Positions 54,271-63,990 of a stretch of DNA of 64,000 nt are shown piece after piece; positions within the stretch are counted from its first letter, which is position 1, and each line of letters opens with the position of its first letter. The stretch comes from UBA1858 sp965262455. Its GTDB lineage: Bacteria; Pseudomonadota; Gammaproteobacteria; UBA4575. The notes below the pieces were generated by a model that worked only from the letters and a program-made list of their open reading frames with translations, did no database searches and had not been told where the DNA came from. The stretch covers positions 806,001-870,000 of the forward strand of contig CBDHFH010000008.1 of assembly GCA_965262455.1 (NCBI GenBank), given 5' to 3'. The translations under genes and the position numbers were made by a program.

Positions 54271-54582
54271 TCAGGCATCTCCCGGCTTCCAGATTCCAAA
54301 TGCACTACCCGGCGGCGCCACTGGCGCTGACTGTGTGACAGGTTGTGCGGCAGGTTGAGATTGAGCCACATCCTGACATACGTGATGCATAAACGAGCTG
54401 AGCTCATCCATTATTTCTTTCTTTTCCTGATCTTGAATTGATGAGGAACCGACTACGTAACCCACGATAGCCGTCAGATATTGACTGCCCACAAACGGAT
54501 CTTTGGCACGATCATCAATTGATACGACAGCGTGCATAACATTGTCGACTAGTTCCTTAGAAAGCTTAAGCTCATCTGACAT
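54271..54582 (-). CDS. hypothetical protein with Pro/Ala-rich tail
   Basis: A 103-residue soluble protein. Residues 1-70 are helical (LSKELVDNVMHAVVSIDDRA, then QEKKEIMDELSSFMHHVCQD). A flexible Ala/Gln/Pro-rich linker (about 72-90) leads to a short terminal peptide (GSAFGIWKPGDA). The linker plus end-peptide layout suggests the tip docks on a partner, but this is inference. The family is not recognised. It lies 42 bases downstream of rarA on the same strand. Confidence 0.6.
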   Translation of the reverse strand: MSDELKLSKELVDNVMHAVVSIDDRAKDPFVGSQYLTAIVGYVVGSSSIQDQEKKEIMDELSSFMHHVCQDVAQSQPAAQPVTQSAPVAPPGSAFGIWKPGDA

Positions 54583-54624
54583 AGATTTTCCCTTGATTAC
54601 TAATATAGTTTGAGTAAGTATAAA

Positions 54625-55947
54625 TTAAGTGTCATTGCGCAGGCGCTCTAGCATCTCTTTGATTTTTATCTCCAGACCCCGCGCTACCGGCGAATAATAT
54701 CTTGTACCACAAAGCTCTTCAGGAAAGTAGTTCTCACCGCTGGCATAGCCACCTTCTTCATTATGTGCGTAACGATAATCTTTGCCATAATCAAGATCTT
54801 TCATTAGCTTGGTGGGTGCATTGCGTAAATGCAACGGCACTTCTAAGGTGCCATGTTGCTTTGCATCGCGCATGGCCTCGTTAAAGGCCATATACACAGC
54901 ATTACTTTTTGGCGCACAGGCCAAAAATACTATCGCATGAGCAATGGCCAGCTCACCTTCAGGCGTGCCTAGACGTGTGTAGGCATCCCATGCATTAAGC
55001 GCGATCTGCATACCTCTGGGATCAGCATTACCAATATCTTCTGAGGCAATTCTCACCACGCGACGGGCAATATAGAGCGGATCACAACCACCATCAAGCA
55101 TACGACAATACCAATATAACGCGGCATCAGGATCCGTGCCTCTGACAGATTTATGTAATGCCGAGATTAAGTCATAAAAATACTCACCTTTATTGTCAAA
55201 ACGACGCAAGCTGGATTGAGTCACTTGTTCAATGACATCTTGATCAATGACTTTTTGTCCATTGTCATTTTTTACCAGATCACTCGCCACTTCTAGCAGT
55301 GTTAACGCCCTACGCGCGTCACCATCAGAAGCCACAGCCAACATATTTACAAACTTGTCCTCTATTTGAATATTTTGTAATCCTAGACCACGTTGCTTAT
55401 CTTTCAGCGCCGACTGCAAACAACCGCTAATATCTTCAGGCGCAAGTCTTTTAAGCACATAAGTGCGTAAACGCGATATCAAGGCATTATTGAGTTCAAA
55501 TGAAGGATTTTCTGTGGTCGCACCAATAAAACAAATCGTGCCATTTTCAATATGCGGTAAAAAAGCATCTTGTTGTGATTTATTAAAGCGATGGACTTCA
55601 TCAACAAACAGTACAGTGGTGGGATTGTTCTCTGCTTGATATTGCTTGGCTTGATCGATTGCCACTCTTATTTCTTTGACGCCACTTAGTACCGCAGAAA
55701 GTGATATAAACGGTACTTCACAATGTACAGCGATTAGATGAGCGATCGTTGTTTTGCCGGTTCCGGGTGGGCCCGATAACACCATAGAGTGTGGTCGGCC
55801 AGAGTCTATTGCAACGCGCAAAGGCGAGTTACCGTCAAACAAATGGGCTTGGCCAACGAATTCGTCCACATTAGATGGACGCATACGATCAGCTAAGGGT
55901 CGGTAATGCTCACTGGATTGAGCAAATAAATCACTCGTTGATGCCAT
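54625..55947 (-). CDS. rarA: replication-associated recombination protein RarA (MgsA)
   Basis: A 440-residue AAA+ ATPase of the clamp-loader-like RarA/MgsA/WRNIP1 family, which acts at stalled replication forks. Visible motifs are Walker A GPPGTGKTT, Walker B LFVDEVHRFNKSQQDAFLPH, sensor GATTENPSFE and the C-terminal oligomerisation part CRMLDGGCDPLYIARRVVRI. Length is normal. It follows lolA by 9 bases in the conserved ftsK-lolA-rarA order. Confidence 0.95.
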   Translation of the reverse strand: MASTSDLFAQSSEHYRPLADRMRPSNVDEFVGQAHLFDGNSPLRVAIDSGRPHSMVLSGPPGTGKTTIAHLIAVHCEVPFISLSAVLSGVKEIRVAIDQAKQYQAENNPTTVLFVDEVHRFNKSQQDAFLPHIENGTICFIGATTENPSFELNNALISRLRTYVLKRLAPEDISGCLQSALKDKQRGLGLQNIQIEDKFVNMLAVASDGDARRALTLLEVASDLVKNDNGQKVIDQDVIEQVTQSSLRRFDNKGEYFYDLISALHKSVRGTDPDAALYWYCRMLDGGCDPLYIARRVVRIASEDIGNADPRGMQIALNAWDAYTRLGTPEGELAIAHAIVFLACAPKSNAVYMAFNEAMRDAKQHGTLEVPLHLRNAPTKLMKDLDYGKDYRYAHNEEGGYASGENYFPEELCGTRYYSPVARGLEIKIKEMLERLRNDT

Positions 55948-55956
55948 AGCGCTACG

Positions 55957-56586
55957 TTAGCGCGGTGTTCCTATGACATCAACACCTTCAGGAATAGAAA
56001 ATTTGAAACGCGAATCAGGCAGGTCAGTTTGGTTATCAATTTCTGAAAAACGAATTATGGTCTGTTGATCAAAATGATCATGGAGTTTCATTTCCCGCAC
56101 TAACTCTCCATCAAGACCAATCTCTATACGATAAAACTCTGTATCTTGTATTTTTGGTACTAATGCGACCCATTCAAGACCAAAAGACTCTGGCATATCT
56201 CTAATCTCAAAATCTTCTGCCAGTGGTTTTGAATGGGATAATAAAATTATCGGTGCACTACCAAGTGCTTCTTCTATTGGTTGCACTGTTACTTGCGCAA
56301 GCTCTAAGTCGAACAACCAAAGGTTGCGTCCATCAGCAATGATTTGCTGAGAGTATGGTGGATCATAATGCCAACGAAACCGGCCAGGTTTTTTTAATTC
56401 AAACAGTCCTTTCGCTTCTTGTATGACCTCACCTTGTGTATCCAGGACTTGCTGATAGAAGTTTGCTTTTAAGCTGGTGAGTTGTTTTAGCGATTCAAAT
56501 AACTTCTGCTCAATACTTTGCGCATGTGCACTGCTGAGCATACACATGAAAGGAATAACCACTAAAAGAATACTGCGTAAACGCAT
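55957..56586 (-). CDS. lolA: outer-membrane lipoprotein carrier LolA
   Basis: A 209-residue periplasmic protein with a signal peptide (about 1-22, ending SSAHA). The LolA fold features are LKANFYQQVLDTQGEVIQEA, KPGRFRWHYDPPYSQQIIAD, LWLFDLELAQVTV and the final RFKFSIPEGVDVIGTP. LolA carries lipoproteins from the LolCDE transporter to LolB at the outer membrane. It lies 124 bases after ftsK and immediately before rarA. Confidence 0.94.
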   Translation of the reverse strand: MRLRSILLVVIPFMCMLSSAHAQSIEQKLFESLKQLTSLKANFYQQVLDTQGEVIQEAKGLFELKKPGRFRWHYDPPYSQQIIADGRNLWLFDLELAQVTVQPIEEALGSAPIILLSHSKPLAEDFEIRDMPESFGLEWVALVPKIQDTEFYRIEIGLDGELVREMKLHDHFDQQTIIRFSEIDNQTDLPDSRFKFSIPEGVDVIGTPR

Positions 56587-56710
56587 AATAAATTACCCAA
56601 GATTATAGTGATTAGAACAAATAAGACTGATTTAGTTCGTTGCTTTATTTCGTCGCTTAGTAGGTCACTTTAGTTGTTCGCTAAGAATAAGCAACTAAAG
56701 CAGGATAAGA

Positions 56711-59056
56711 TTAACCAGCAACAGGAGGTGGGGCCAACACTTCTCTGGTGCCATTGGATTGCACTGCAGATACAACACCACTGTTCTCCATTTCCTCAAT
56801 CATTCGCGCCGCGCGATTATAGCCAACTTTTAATCGTCTCTGCACATACGAGATAGATGCTTTGCGTGTTTCTGTCACTATCGCGACCGCTTGATCATAC
56901 AGCGGATCGTAATCGTCGCCTTCTGCGGGCTTAAGTGGTTCCAGACCTGGAATTACATCTGAACCACTTATTGGATCTTGAACAATTTCTTCCAAATAAT
57001 TAGGTTCACTTTTAGCACGTAAATAATCACATACCTTATGCACTTCTTGATCAGAAACAAACGCACCATGAACACGTTCAGGAATTGAAGTGCCTGGCGG
57101 TAAATACAACATATCACCATGACCAAGTAACTGTTCGGCACCCATCTGGTCAAGAATGGTTCGTGAGTCCACTTTAGAAGACACCTGGAAGGCAATTCGG
57201 GTAGGAATATTTGCTTTAATCAAACCAGTGATGACATCTACAGATGGCCGTTGAGTTGCCAGCACTAAATGAATTCCTGCAGCTCGTGCTTTTTGTGCCA
57301 GACGCGCTATTAATTCTTCCACTTTTTTACCCACCACCATCATCATATCAGCGAACTCATCAACTACGATGACAATCACTGGTAATTTATCTAGTTCTTG
57401 GGCTTCAATATTCTCAGACAGCATATCATCGGGATTAAATAACGGATCCAATATCGGCTCATCATTATCTTTTGCTTCTTGGACTTTAGTATTGTAGCCA
57501 GCGATATTTCTAACTCCTAACGCGGACATTAATTTATAACGTCGTTCCATTTCGCCGACACACCAGCGTAGTGCATTCGACGCTTCTTTCATATCTGTCA
57601 CCACTGGCGTCAGTAAGTGAGGAATCCCTTCATAAACACTCAACTCAAGCATTTTTGGATCAATCAATATCAATCGCACATCCGCAGGTGAAGCTTTGTA
57701 TAACAAGCTGAGCAACATGGCATTGACACCAACAGATTTACCCGAGCCAGTGGTACCTGCCACCAGCAAATGAGGCATCGCTGCAAGATTAGCAATCACA
57801 GGTTGACCACTGATGTCTTTGCCAAGTCCTAAAGTGAGGGGTGATTGAGATTCGTCATATTCACTGGACTGTAAGATTTCACTTAATGAAATCATTTCTC
57901 TCTGTTCGTTAGGTATTTCTAAGCCCACAGAAGGCTTGCCTGGTATGACCTCAACAATACGCACACTGACCACAGATAATGCACGCGCGAGATCTTTTGC
58001 TAATGCAGACACTTTGCTGACTTTAATACCTGGTGCAAGCATCAATTCAAAACGCGTCACAATCGGTCCAGGATGTACCTCACTAACATCCGCCTCGATA
58101 CCGAAATCGAGTAACTTCAATTCAACTTGCCGTGAAAGTGCTTCCAGGGCATCTTCCGAGTAACCGCTGGTTTGTTCCTGCACCGGATCTAACATCGCTA
58201 ATGGAGGTAACTCAGCCGAAGATTTGCCTTCAAATAAGGGTATTTGTTTTTCCCTTTGTACGCGTTCACTAATAGGCGCTTGACCCAGGGTGGGTTCGAT
58301 ACGAGGTCGTCTCTTTGGTTTAGACTCTACGATTCTTTTCTTAAATGAATGTTCGGTTTGAACTGGCATTTGGGGTTCTTGTGTAGACCTAGCACGCCAG
58401 TATTCAACTAATAGATGTGTCAAATTCAACACATGCTTAGCTATGTAATCGTAAATGAATACGGTGATTTTGCCCGTGCTATCAATTACTTTAAGCCAGG
58501 ACAAACTGGTGAAAATAGTAATACCTGCTATAAATAAGGCGAGTAATAGAATGGTTGTACCAACATAGCTGAATGCCAACACAAATGTGCTGCCGACTAG
58601 ATTACCCAACACACCGCCCGCATCAGAGGGCAAAAATCCTTGATCAAAATGTAGTGAGGCCAAGCCACACCCGGCGATAAGCGTGAGAACAAAGCCACCC
58701 CAGCGAATGCCAAACAAGTGATAGTCTGTCTCGCCTTTCGCATTCACTTCTTTGTAAAGCAACCAACCACTATACGACACCATCAACGGCGCTAAATAAG
58801 CTAAATAGCCAAATAAAAATAGAAATAAATCAGCAAAAAAAGCCCCTGCGGAGCCGCCCATATTGGCGATATCACCACTATTGGCAGTGCTGCTGACGGA
58901 CCAACCGGGATCTGTTCGATCGAAGCTAATGAGAGCCATCAGCAGATAAACACCTACCGCCACTAGTACCACTAACGCACTCTCACGCAGGCCATGGCTA
59001 ATATTTAGCCTGTAATCATGAGTTCTTTTAGATTTTTTTAAGGTTGCTTGGGCCAC
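56711..59056 (-). CDS. ftsK: DNA translocase FtsK
   Basis: A 781-residue FtsK. Four to five N-terminal membrane helices (about 28-180) are followed by a short linker (about 220-300), then the motor: FtsK alpha domain (EVHPGPIVTRFELMLAPGIK), Walker A GTTGSGKSVG and Walker B VIVVDEFADMMM. The C-terminal winged-helix gamma domain reads SISYVQRRLKVGYNRAARMI. It couples chromosome dimer resolution and segregation to division at the septum. The linker is much shorter than in E. coli, as in many Gammaproteobacteria. The start is GTG; the ribosome site is weak. Confidence 0.96.
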   Translation of the reverse strand: MAQATLKKSKRTHDYRLNISHGLRESALVVLVAVGVYLLMALISFDRTDPGWSVSSTANSGDIANMGGSAGAFFADLFLFLFGYLAYLAPLMVSYSGWLLYKEVNAKGETDYHLFGIRWGGFVLTLIAGCGLASLHFDQGFLPSDAGGVLGNLVGSTFVLAFSYVGTTILLLALFIAGITIFTSLSWLKVIDSTGKITVFIYDYIAKHVLNLTHLLVEYWRARSTQEPQMPVQTEHSFKKRIVESKPKRRPRIEPTLGQAPISERVQREKQIPLFEGKSSAELPPLAMLDPVQEQTSGYSEDALEALSRQVELKLLDFGIEADVSEVHPGPIVTRFELMLAPGIKVSKVSALAKDLARALSVVSVRIVEVIPGKPSVGLEIPNEQREMISLSEILQSSEYDESQSPLTLGLGKDISGQPVIANLAAMPHLLVAGTTGSGKSVGVNAMLLSLLYKASPADVRLILIDPKMLELSVYEGIPHLLTPVVTDMKEASNALRWCVGEMERRYKLMSALGVRNIAGYNTKVQEAKDNDEPILDPLFNPDDMLSENIEAQELDKLPVIVIVVDEFADMMMVVGKKVEELIARLAQKARAAGIHLVLATQRPSVDVITGLIKANIPTRIAFQVSSKVDSRTILDQMGAEQLLGHGDMLYLPPGTSIPERVHGAFVSDQEVHKVCDYLRAKSEPNYLEEIVQDPISGSDVIPGLEPLKPAEGDDYDPLYDQAVAIVTETRKASISYVQRRLKVGYNRAARMIEEMENSGVVSAVQSNGTREVLAPPPVAG

Positions 59057-59277
59057 TTTTAAGTATGTAGTTCAAAAAAGGAATGTAAATCATTGATTTT
59101 TTATTCATTCCTGTCAAGCCCCAAATTCAAATTCGCAGCATTTTAAAGTAATAATTCTTTGCCCGAGATTGAATTAACTGCCATTTGCCCCCAGTTTAAG
59201 AGCTACGTAAGATAGGCGCCTGTTTTTGGTTCTAGTACTAAAGACAGCATTCAAATACACATGGAGGTATGACACCA

Positions 59278-60240
59278 ATGAGCAATAGCCAGCACCATAA
59301 ATTGATTATATTAGGCTCCGGCCCAGCAGGTTATACAGCAGGTGTCTACGCCGCACGCGCTAACCTAAACCCTGTCATCATTACCGGATTGGAACAAGGC
59401 GGTCAATTAATGACCACTACGGAAGTGGATAATTGGCCAGGTGATGTGGAAGGGTTACAAGGCCCAGATTTAATGCAACGCATGTTAGCGCATGTTGAAC
59501 GCTATGGAACCCAGGTCATTTTTGACCATATTCAATCCGTCGATTTCAGTAAAAAACCTTACACGCTTAACGGCGACATCAATGGCACATATACGTGCGA
59601 TGCGTTGATTATTGCCACTGGCGCATCTGCCATGTATCTGGGCTTAGAATCAGAAGAAGCCTATAAAGGTAAAGGCGTGTCTGCTTGTGCAACATGTGAT
59701 GGCTTCTTTTATAAAGAACAAAATGTGGCTGTCATTGGTGGCGGCAATACTGCTGTTGAAGAAGCGTTGTATCTGTCAAATATTGCTTCACATGTCACGC
59801 TGGTTCATCGACGCGACAGCTTGCGCTCTGAAAAAATTCTGCAAGACAAGTTATTCGAACGCGAAAAGAGTGGCAATGTCAGCATCGCTTGGAATCATAC
59901 CTTAGACAAAGTCCTCGGTGACGGTAAAGGTGTGACAGGTATGCGGATAAAAAGCACCCAAGGCGACTCCACTCAAGACATAGATCTTCAAGGAGTATTC
60001 ATTGCTATAGGACATAAACCCAATACAGGCATTTTCGAAGGCCAACTGGATATGGAAGGTGGTTATATAAAAGTCCATAGCGGATTGACGGGTAACGCAA
60101 CTGCCACCAGCATAGAGGGTATATTTGCTGCGGGAGATGTCATGGATCATGTTTATCGGCAGGCGATCACCTCGGCAGGAACCGGATGTATGGCCGCTTT
60201 AGATGCAGAAAGATATCTTGATCAACTTGAATCACATTAA
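59278..60240 (+). CDS. trxB: thioredoxin reductase
   Basis: A 320-residue NADPH-dependent thioredoxin reductase. The FAD motif GSGPAGYTAGVYAARA lies near the N-terminus, the redox-active CATCDG in the middle, the NADPH motif GGGNTAVEEALYLSN follows, and a C-terminal FAD motif GIFAAGDVMD. It keeps thioredoxin reduced in the cytoplasm. The ATG at 59278 is preferred because GGAGG lies 10 bases upstream; an ATG 9 bases earlier would be only one base from that site. Confidence 0.95.
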   Translation: MSNSQHHKLIILGSGPAGYTAGVYAARANLNPVIITGLEQGGQLMTTTEVDNWPGDVEGLQGPDLMQRMLAHVERYGTQVIFDHIQSVDFSKKPYTLNGDINGTYTCDALIIATGASAMYLGLESEEAYKGKGVSACATCDGFFYKEQNVAVIGGGNTAVEEALYLSNIASHVTLVHRRDSLRSEKILQDKLFEREKSGNVSIAWNHTLDKVLGDGKGVTGMRIKSTQGDSTQDIDLQGVFIAIGHKPNTGIFEGQLDMEGGYIKVHSGLTGNATATSIEGIFAAGDVMDHVYRQAITSAGTGCMAALDAERYLDQLESH

Positions 60241-60276
60241 ATAGACCACTCAAAGCATCCTATTTAATTTAGTCAG

Positions 60277-61428
60277 ATGTCTGAAACTGAAAGTAACGCA
60301 CTTGAGCTTTACTTCCACACTTCGATATCTGGAATAAAAGCAGAAGAATGGAACCAATTAGCGGGCTCATCTAATCCATTTGTTAGTTATGAATTTTTAG
60401 CTGCACTTGAGAATCATCAATGTGTTGGCGAGGAATTCGGTTGGTTCCCTTACCACTTAAGCGTGCGAAATAGTCATCAAGTGCTTGTCGGCGCTTGCCC
60501 ACTGTATATAAAAACAAACTCCTATGGTGAATTTGTATTTGACTGGTCATGGGCGTCTGCCTATGAACGTGCAGGACTGAATTATTATCCAAAAATGATT
60601 TGCTCCAGTCCGTATAATCCTGTCACTGGACCAAGATTACTCGCCGATAGATTAGAGATAAAAACAGTCATGATTGAGCAAATTATTAAGGTCGCGGATA
60701 AGCTCAATATGAGTGGAATGCATTGGTTATTCACCAACGAGCAAGATACACAACTTTGCCGCAGCAAAGGTTTACAACTTCGCCTTGGCTGTCAATATCA
60801 TTGGCAAAACCATGATTATGCTAACTTTGATGAATTTCTTGCTACTTTCATTTCACGCAAACGTAAAAAAGTGAAACGCGAACGTCGCATTGTAGCAGAA
60901 CAACATATACATAATGAGATTATCCATGGTAACGAAGCGAGCGAGTATCAAATTAACCTCGCTCACCAGTATTATGTCAGCACATTTGATCGCAAGTCTG
61001 GCTTACCTACACTTAGCGCAGACTTTTTCCAAGAAATATGTCAAACCATGGGCGATAAGATAGTTTTCATATTTGCTAAGCTCGATAAAGATTACGTTGC
61101 ATGCGCCATAGCGCTCAGAAGTGACGTCGCACTTTATGGTAGATTTTGGGGATGCGAGCAAGAGTTACACAGTTTGCATTTTGAAACATGCTTCTATCAG
61201 GGAATTGATTACTGCATACAAAATAAATTACAAACCTTCGAGCCAGGTGCACAGGGCGAACATAAAATCACCCGCGGTTTTCTGCCGACAAAAACCTGGT
61301 CAGCCCATTGGATTAAAGACTCACAGTTTAAAGATGCTATCTATACATTTTGTCAACGCGAGCAACAAGCCATGCATGAACAGTGTGACGAATTATTATC
61401 ACTCTCACCTTACCGATTAGATGCATGA
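60277..61428 (+). CDS. COG3146-type GNAT-fold acyltransferase-like protein
   Basis: A 383-residue protein matching the COG3146/DUF482 family (GNAT-like, related to FemAB-type proteins). Family segments are NPFVSYEFLAALENHQCVGE, the YGEFVFDWSWASAYER stretch, CSSPYNPVTGPRLL, FISRKRKKVKRERR, RFWGCEQELHSLHFETCFYQ and FEPGAQGEHKITRGFLPTKT. Function is unknown; an acyl- or aminoacyl-transfer role is suggested by the fold. It overlaps aat by four bases, a common pairing that hints at a linked role with aminoacyl-tRNA use. Confidence 0.88.
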   Translation: MSETESNALELYFHTSISGIKAEEWNQLAGSSNPFVSYEFLAALENHQCVGEEFGWFPYHLSVRNSHQVLVGACPLYIKTNSYGEFVFDWSWASAYERAGLNYYPKMICSSPYNPVTGPRLLADRLEIKTVMIEQIIKVADKLNMSGMHWLFTNEQDTQLCRSKGLQLRLGCQYHWQNHDYANFDEFLATFISRKRKKVKRERRIVAEQHIHNEIIHGNEASEYQINLAHQYYVSTFDRKSGLPTLSADFFQEICQTMGDKIVFIFAKLDKDYVACAIALRSDVALYGRFWGCEQELHSLHFETCFYQGIDYCIQNKLQTFEPGAQGEHKITRGFLPTKTWSAHWIKDSQFKDAIYTFCQREQQAMHEQCDELLSLSPYRLDA

Positions 61429-62168
61429 GCGAGATAAATCTACCCTGGTTAGATACTGATGATTTTGATGCAAGTTTCCCGGCAGCCAAATCTGCATTAA
61501 AAGATCCCGAAGGGCTGGTAGCTGCAGGTGGTGATTTAAAACCAAAGCGTCTATTACGTGCTTATCGCGAAGGTATTTTCCCATGGTATGAAGAAAATCA
61601 ACCAATCTTATGGTGGTCACCTAATCCTCGCGGCATACTTTACCCAAAAGATTTTATTGCACATAAGCGCCTGTTAAGAACAATCAAAAACAAACCCTGG
61701 AAAGTCACCTACGACCAATCATTTGTAGATGTCATGAAAGCATGTGCCGCCCCAAGAAACCATTCAAGAGGCACTTGGATCACTGCAGATATGATTGATG
61801 CTTATACACAATTGTATCATTTGGGTCACGCACACTCATTTGAAGTATGGGATGATAACAAGCAGTTGATAGGCGGCGTTTACGGCATTGCTGTTGGCGC
61901 TATATTTTTTAGTGAATCGATGTTCAGCAGACAGCCAGACACATCAAAAGTGGCTTTATTACAATTATGCGCTCACTTAGATACCTGGGGTTATAAAATC
62001 ATGGACACTCAGCTGGGTTCTAAACATTTGGCTTCACTGGGAGGAATTGAAATTCCTCGAGAAGAATACTTACAGATACTTTCTGATTGCATTGAAGAAA
62101 CAGCCGATCAATCCGCATGGGTACATAACATGTACATTGATGTGTTTGACTGGTTGCAGCAACGTTGA
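61425..62168 (+). CDS. aat: leucyl/phenylalanyl-tRNA--protein transferase
   Basis: A 247-residue L/F-transferase of the N-end rule pathway, moving Leu or Phe from tRNA onto proteins with N-terminal Lys or Arg so that ClpS/ClpAP degrades them. Family features are AAGGDLKPKRLLRAYREGIF followed by PWYEENQPILWWSPNPRGIL, then RGTWITADMIDAY, FFSESMFSRQPDTSKVAL and MDTQLGSKHLASLGG. Length is normal. Overlaps the preceding gene by four bases. Confidence 0.95.
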   Translation: MSEINLPWLDTDDFDASFPAAKSALKDPEGLVAAGGDLKPKRLLRAYREGIFPWYEENQPILWWSPNPRGILYPKDFIAHKRLLRTIKNKPWKVTYDQSFVDVMKACAAPRNHSRGTWITADMIDAYTQLYHLGHAHSFEVWDDNKQLIGGVYGIAVGAIFFSESMFSRQPDTSKVALLQLCAHLDTWGYKIMDTQLGSKHLASLGGIEIPREEYLQILSDCIEETADQSAWVHNMYIDVFDWLQQR

Positions 62169-62263
62169 AACACTTTTAACATCTGTTGTAAGCATTGTTT
62201 ACAGTTAATTGAATCACACGATAGTCATAATTAATTAACGATATATACCCAATAAATATTGAT

Positions 62264-62659
62264 TTGAAAAAAGTGAAAGTCTTAACTTTAATAATTATTT
62301 TATTGCTCAGTGTTGGTTGCGCTATGGCCACCCAGCCCTTCCCAGACCAAATCAAAAGTTTTGCTGAGGAGTATAAAACTTTGCGCTTGTTGCTAGAGGA
62401 AGTAACCAATACCGATACAGCATTAGCGCAAAAGTCAGCGATAGAAAATGAAATTTTACGTTTAAAGCAAACCCAATCGTCAGGTAGTGAAATATTTCAT
62501 TCACTTTCAGACGCCGATAAAAAGTTATTCGTCAAACGATTTCAACAAAATCGTTTGCATTGTAGCGAAGTAACACAAGTGATGCATGAAACAAGACGTA
62601 TTTTACTGAATCCGAAATTATCCGAGATACTGGCGGATACTCTGACTCATATACCTTAA
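62264..62659 (+). CDS. small putative lipoprotein
   Basis: A 131-residue protein starting at TTG (LKKVKV...), with a GTG three codons later as an alternative. The N-terminus is a lipoprotein signal with lipobox SVGC (Cys19). The mature part is helical and charged (FAEEYKTLRLLLEEVTNTDT, then AIENEILRLKQTQSSGSEIF). No family is recognised. A weak start context and no clear ribosome site lower confidence in the exact 5' end. Located between aat and bcp, with no shared theme. Confidence 0.65.
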   Translation: MKKVKVLTLIIILLLSVGCAMATQPFPDQIKSFAEEYKTLRLLLEEVTNTDTALAQKSAIENEILRLKQTQSSGSEIFHSLSDADKKLFVKRFQQNRLHCSEVTQVMHETRRILLNPKLSEILADTLTHIP

Positions 62660-62706
62660 TTTAAAATTTACTGGTTTTTAATCTACTCTATAAAAGGAGC
62701 ACAAAA

Positions 62707-63180
62707 TTGTCTTCCGTTGAGATTGGCAAGAAAGTTAAAAATTTCCAATTAGCTGCAACTGGCGATGCAAACATTAAGCTCACTGAGCTAAAAGGCAAAC
62801 ATGTTGTAATTTACTTTTACCCAAAAGACAACACACCTGGCTGCACGAAAGAATCTGAAGGCTTCAGAGATAATGTTAAAAAATTTGCCAAGCTTAACAC
62901 GGTTATTCTAGGAGTTTCTCGTGACGGCATAAAATCCCACGAAAACTTCAAAGCCAAACTCGATTTACCTTTTGATCTACTCTCCGATAACGAAGAGACG
63001 CTTTGTAATCAATTTGCTGTGATAAAAGAAAAAAATATGTACGGCAAAAAAGTCATGGGAATAGAAAGAAGTACTTTTTTAATTGACGATAAGGGCATAC
63101 TGCGCAAAGAGTGGAGAAAAGTAAAAGTTGACGGGCACGTGGAAGAAGTACTTGAAGCAGTTAAAGAACTAGCCAAGTGA
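62707..63180 (+). CDS. bcp: thioredoxin-dependent peroxiredoxin Bcp (PrxQ)
   Basis: A 157-residue peroxiredoxin of the Bcp/PrxQ group, reducing peroxides in the cytoplasm. The peroxidatic cysteine is in YPKDNTPGCTKESEGFRDN. The resolving cysteine usually five residues later (GCTxxxC) is replaced by Glu here, while a cysteine corresponding to the later one (LSDNEETLCNQF) is kept, so it may work by the one-Cys or another disulfide route. Other motifs: GVSRDGIKSHENFKAKLDLP and ERSTFLIDDKG. The start is TTG with an excellent AAAGGAG ribosome site. Overlaps the convergent methyltransferase gene by 12 bases. Confidence 0.93.
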   Translation: MSSVEIGKKVKNFQLAATGDANIKLTELKGKHVVIYFYPKDNTPGCTKESEGFRDNVKKFAKLNTVILGVSRDGIKSHENFKAKLDLPFDLLSDNEETLCNQFAVIKEKNMYGKKVMGIERSTFLIDDKGILRKEWRKVKVDGHVEEVLEAVKELAK

Positions 63181-63990
63181 TTTTCTAGCTACGATAAACC
63201 AGTCCCAGATTTCTTCATCTGCCTGTGGAAAATCTCCATAGCCATATTGACGACATAGAGACCATGGATAGTAAACCTTTTGCGGCTGATACGTTAACGT
63301 CAATCCAGAAAGCGCTGCTTCATTGATAATTGAATCAGCTGTATGGTAGCACTGCAGGTGATGACCATCATCTGCATACGCTAACTTATCTAAATCCATA
63401 ACAACAGTTTCGCTGTTATTGTCAAAGTAGTTATCTCTTAATTGCTTCAAGTATAAAGTCGTATCAAACGATGGCAAAATGGCAATGATCTTGCCACCAT
63501 CCGTTAGCAAGTCAGCTAATTTTTTGAATATCTCAATCACTTCTCTCCGATCATTGGGCAGTATCGAGTTCGAAGAAATGATTACATCAAATTTATCCTG
63601 CGTAGAATAATTTAATATATCCTGCAGTATGCCTTGGAAATCAACGGCATGTTGATTCGCTTTTTCGTGCGCGATGGCAAGCGCCTTTTTACTGATATCA
63701 AGGCCTGTTAAGCGCCTAATTTTTTGACTAATCAGTGGTATTAAATTCCCTGGGCCACAGCCAACATCTAATACTCTCATGGCATTCAATTGATCATCAG
63801 GAAGTTTGAACAAGTAATTCAGCAGCAGATTGCGACTAGTACTTTGTTGGCAGCCTGCCACCATCTCCTCCGCATAGGGACTTAAAATATAATCGAAATA
63901 ATTCTCTGCCACCCTATCCCAATCAATCATGCCATTCAGCGATGGTAGCTTTTTACTGGCACTACAACTTTTATCTGAAACATTACTCAT
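63169..63990 (-). CDS. class I SAM-dependent methyltransferase
   Basis: A 273-residue methyltransferase. Motif I VLDVGCGPGNLIPLI lies at about 95-109, the following acidic strand is LTGLDISKKALAIAHEKA, and the motif around IISSNSILPNDRREVIEIF matches the catalytic-loop region. Later GGKIIAILPSFDTTLYL is the next beta strand. Substrate (small molecule, lipid or protein) cannot be told. Its 3' end overlaps bcp tail to tail. Confidence 0.8.
   Translation of the reverse strand: MSNVSDKSCSASKKLPSLNGMIDWDRVAENYFDYILSPYAEEMVAGCQQSTSRNLLLNYLFKLPDDQLNAMRVLDVGCGPGNLIPLISQKIRRLTGLDISKKALAIAHEKANQHAVDFQGILQDILNYSTQDKFDVIISSNSILPNDRREVIEIFKKLADLLTDGGKIIAILPSFDTTLYLKQLRDNYFDNNSETVVMDLDKLAYADDGHHLQCYHTADSIINEAALSGLTLTYQPQKVYYPWSLCRQYGYGDFPQADEEIWDWFIVARKSLG

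Noticed and set aside
56668..56700. Inverted repeat CTTTAGTTG / CAACTAAAG downstream of ftsK
   Set aside because: A 9-base stem with a 15-base loop but no T run on either strand, so I do not call it a terminator.
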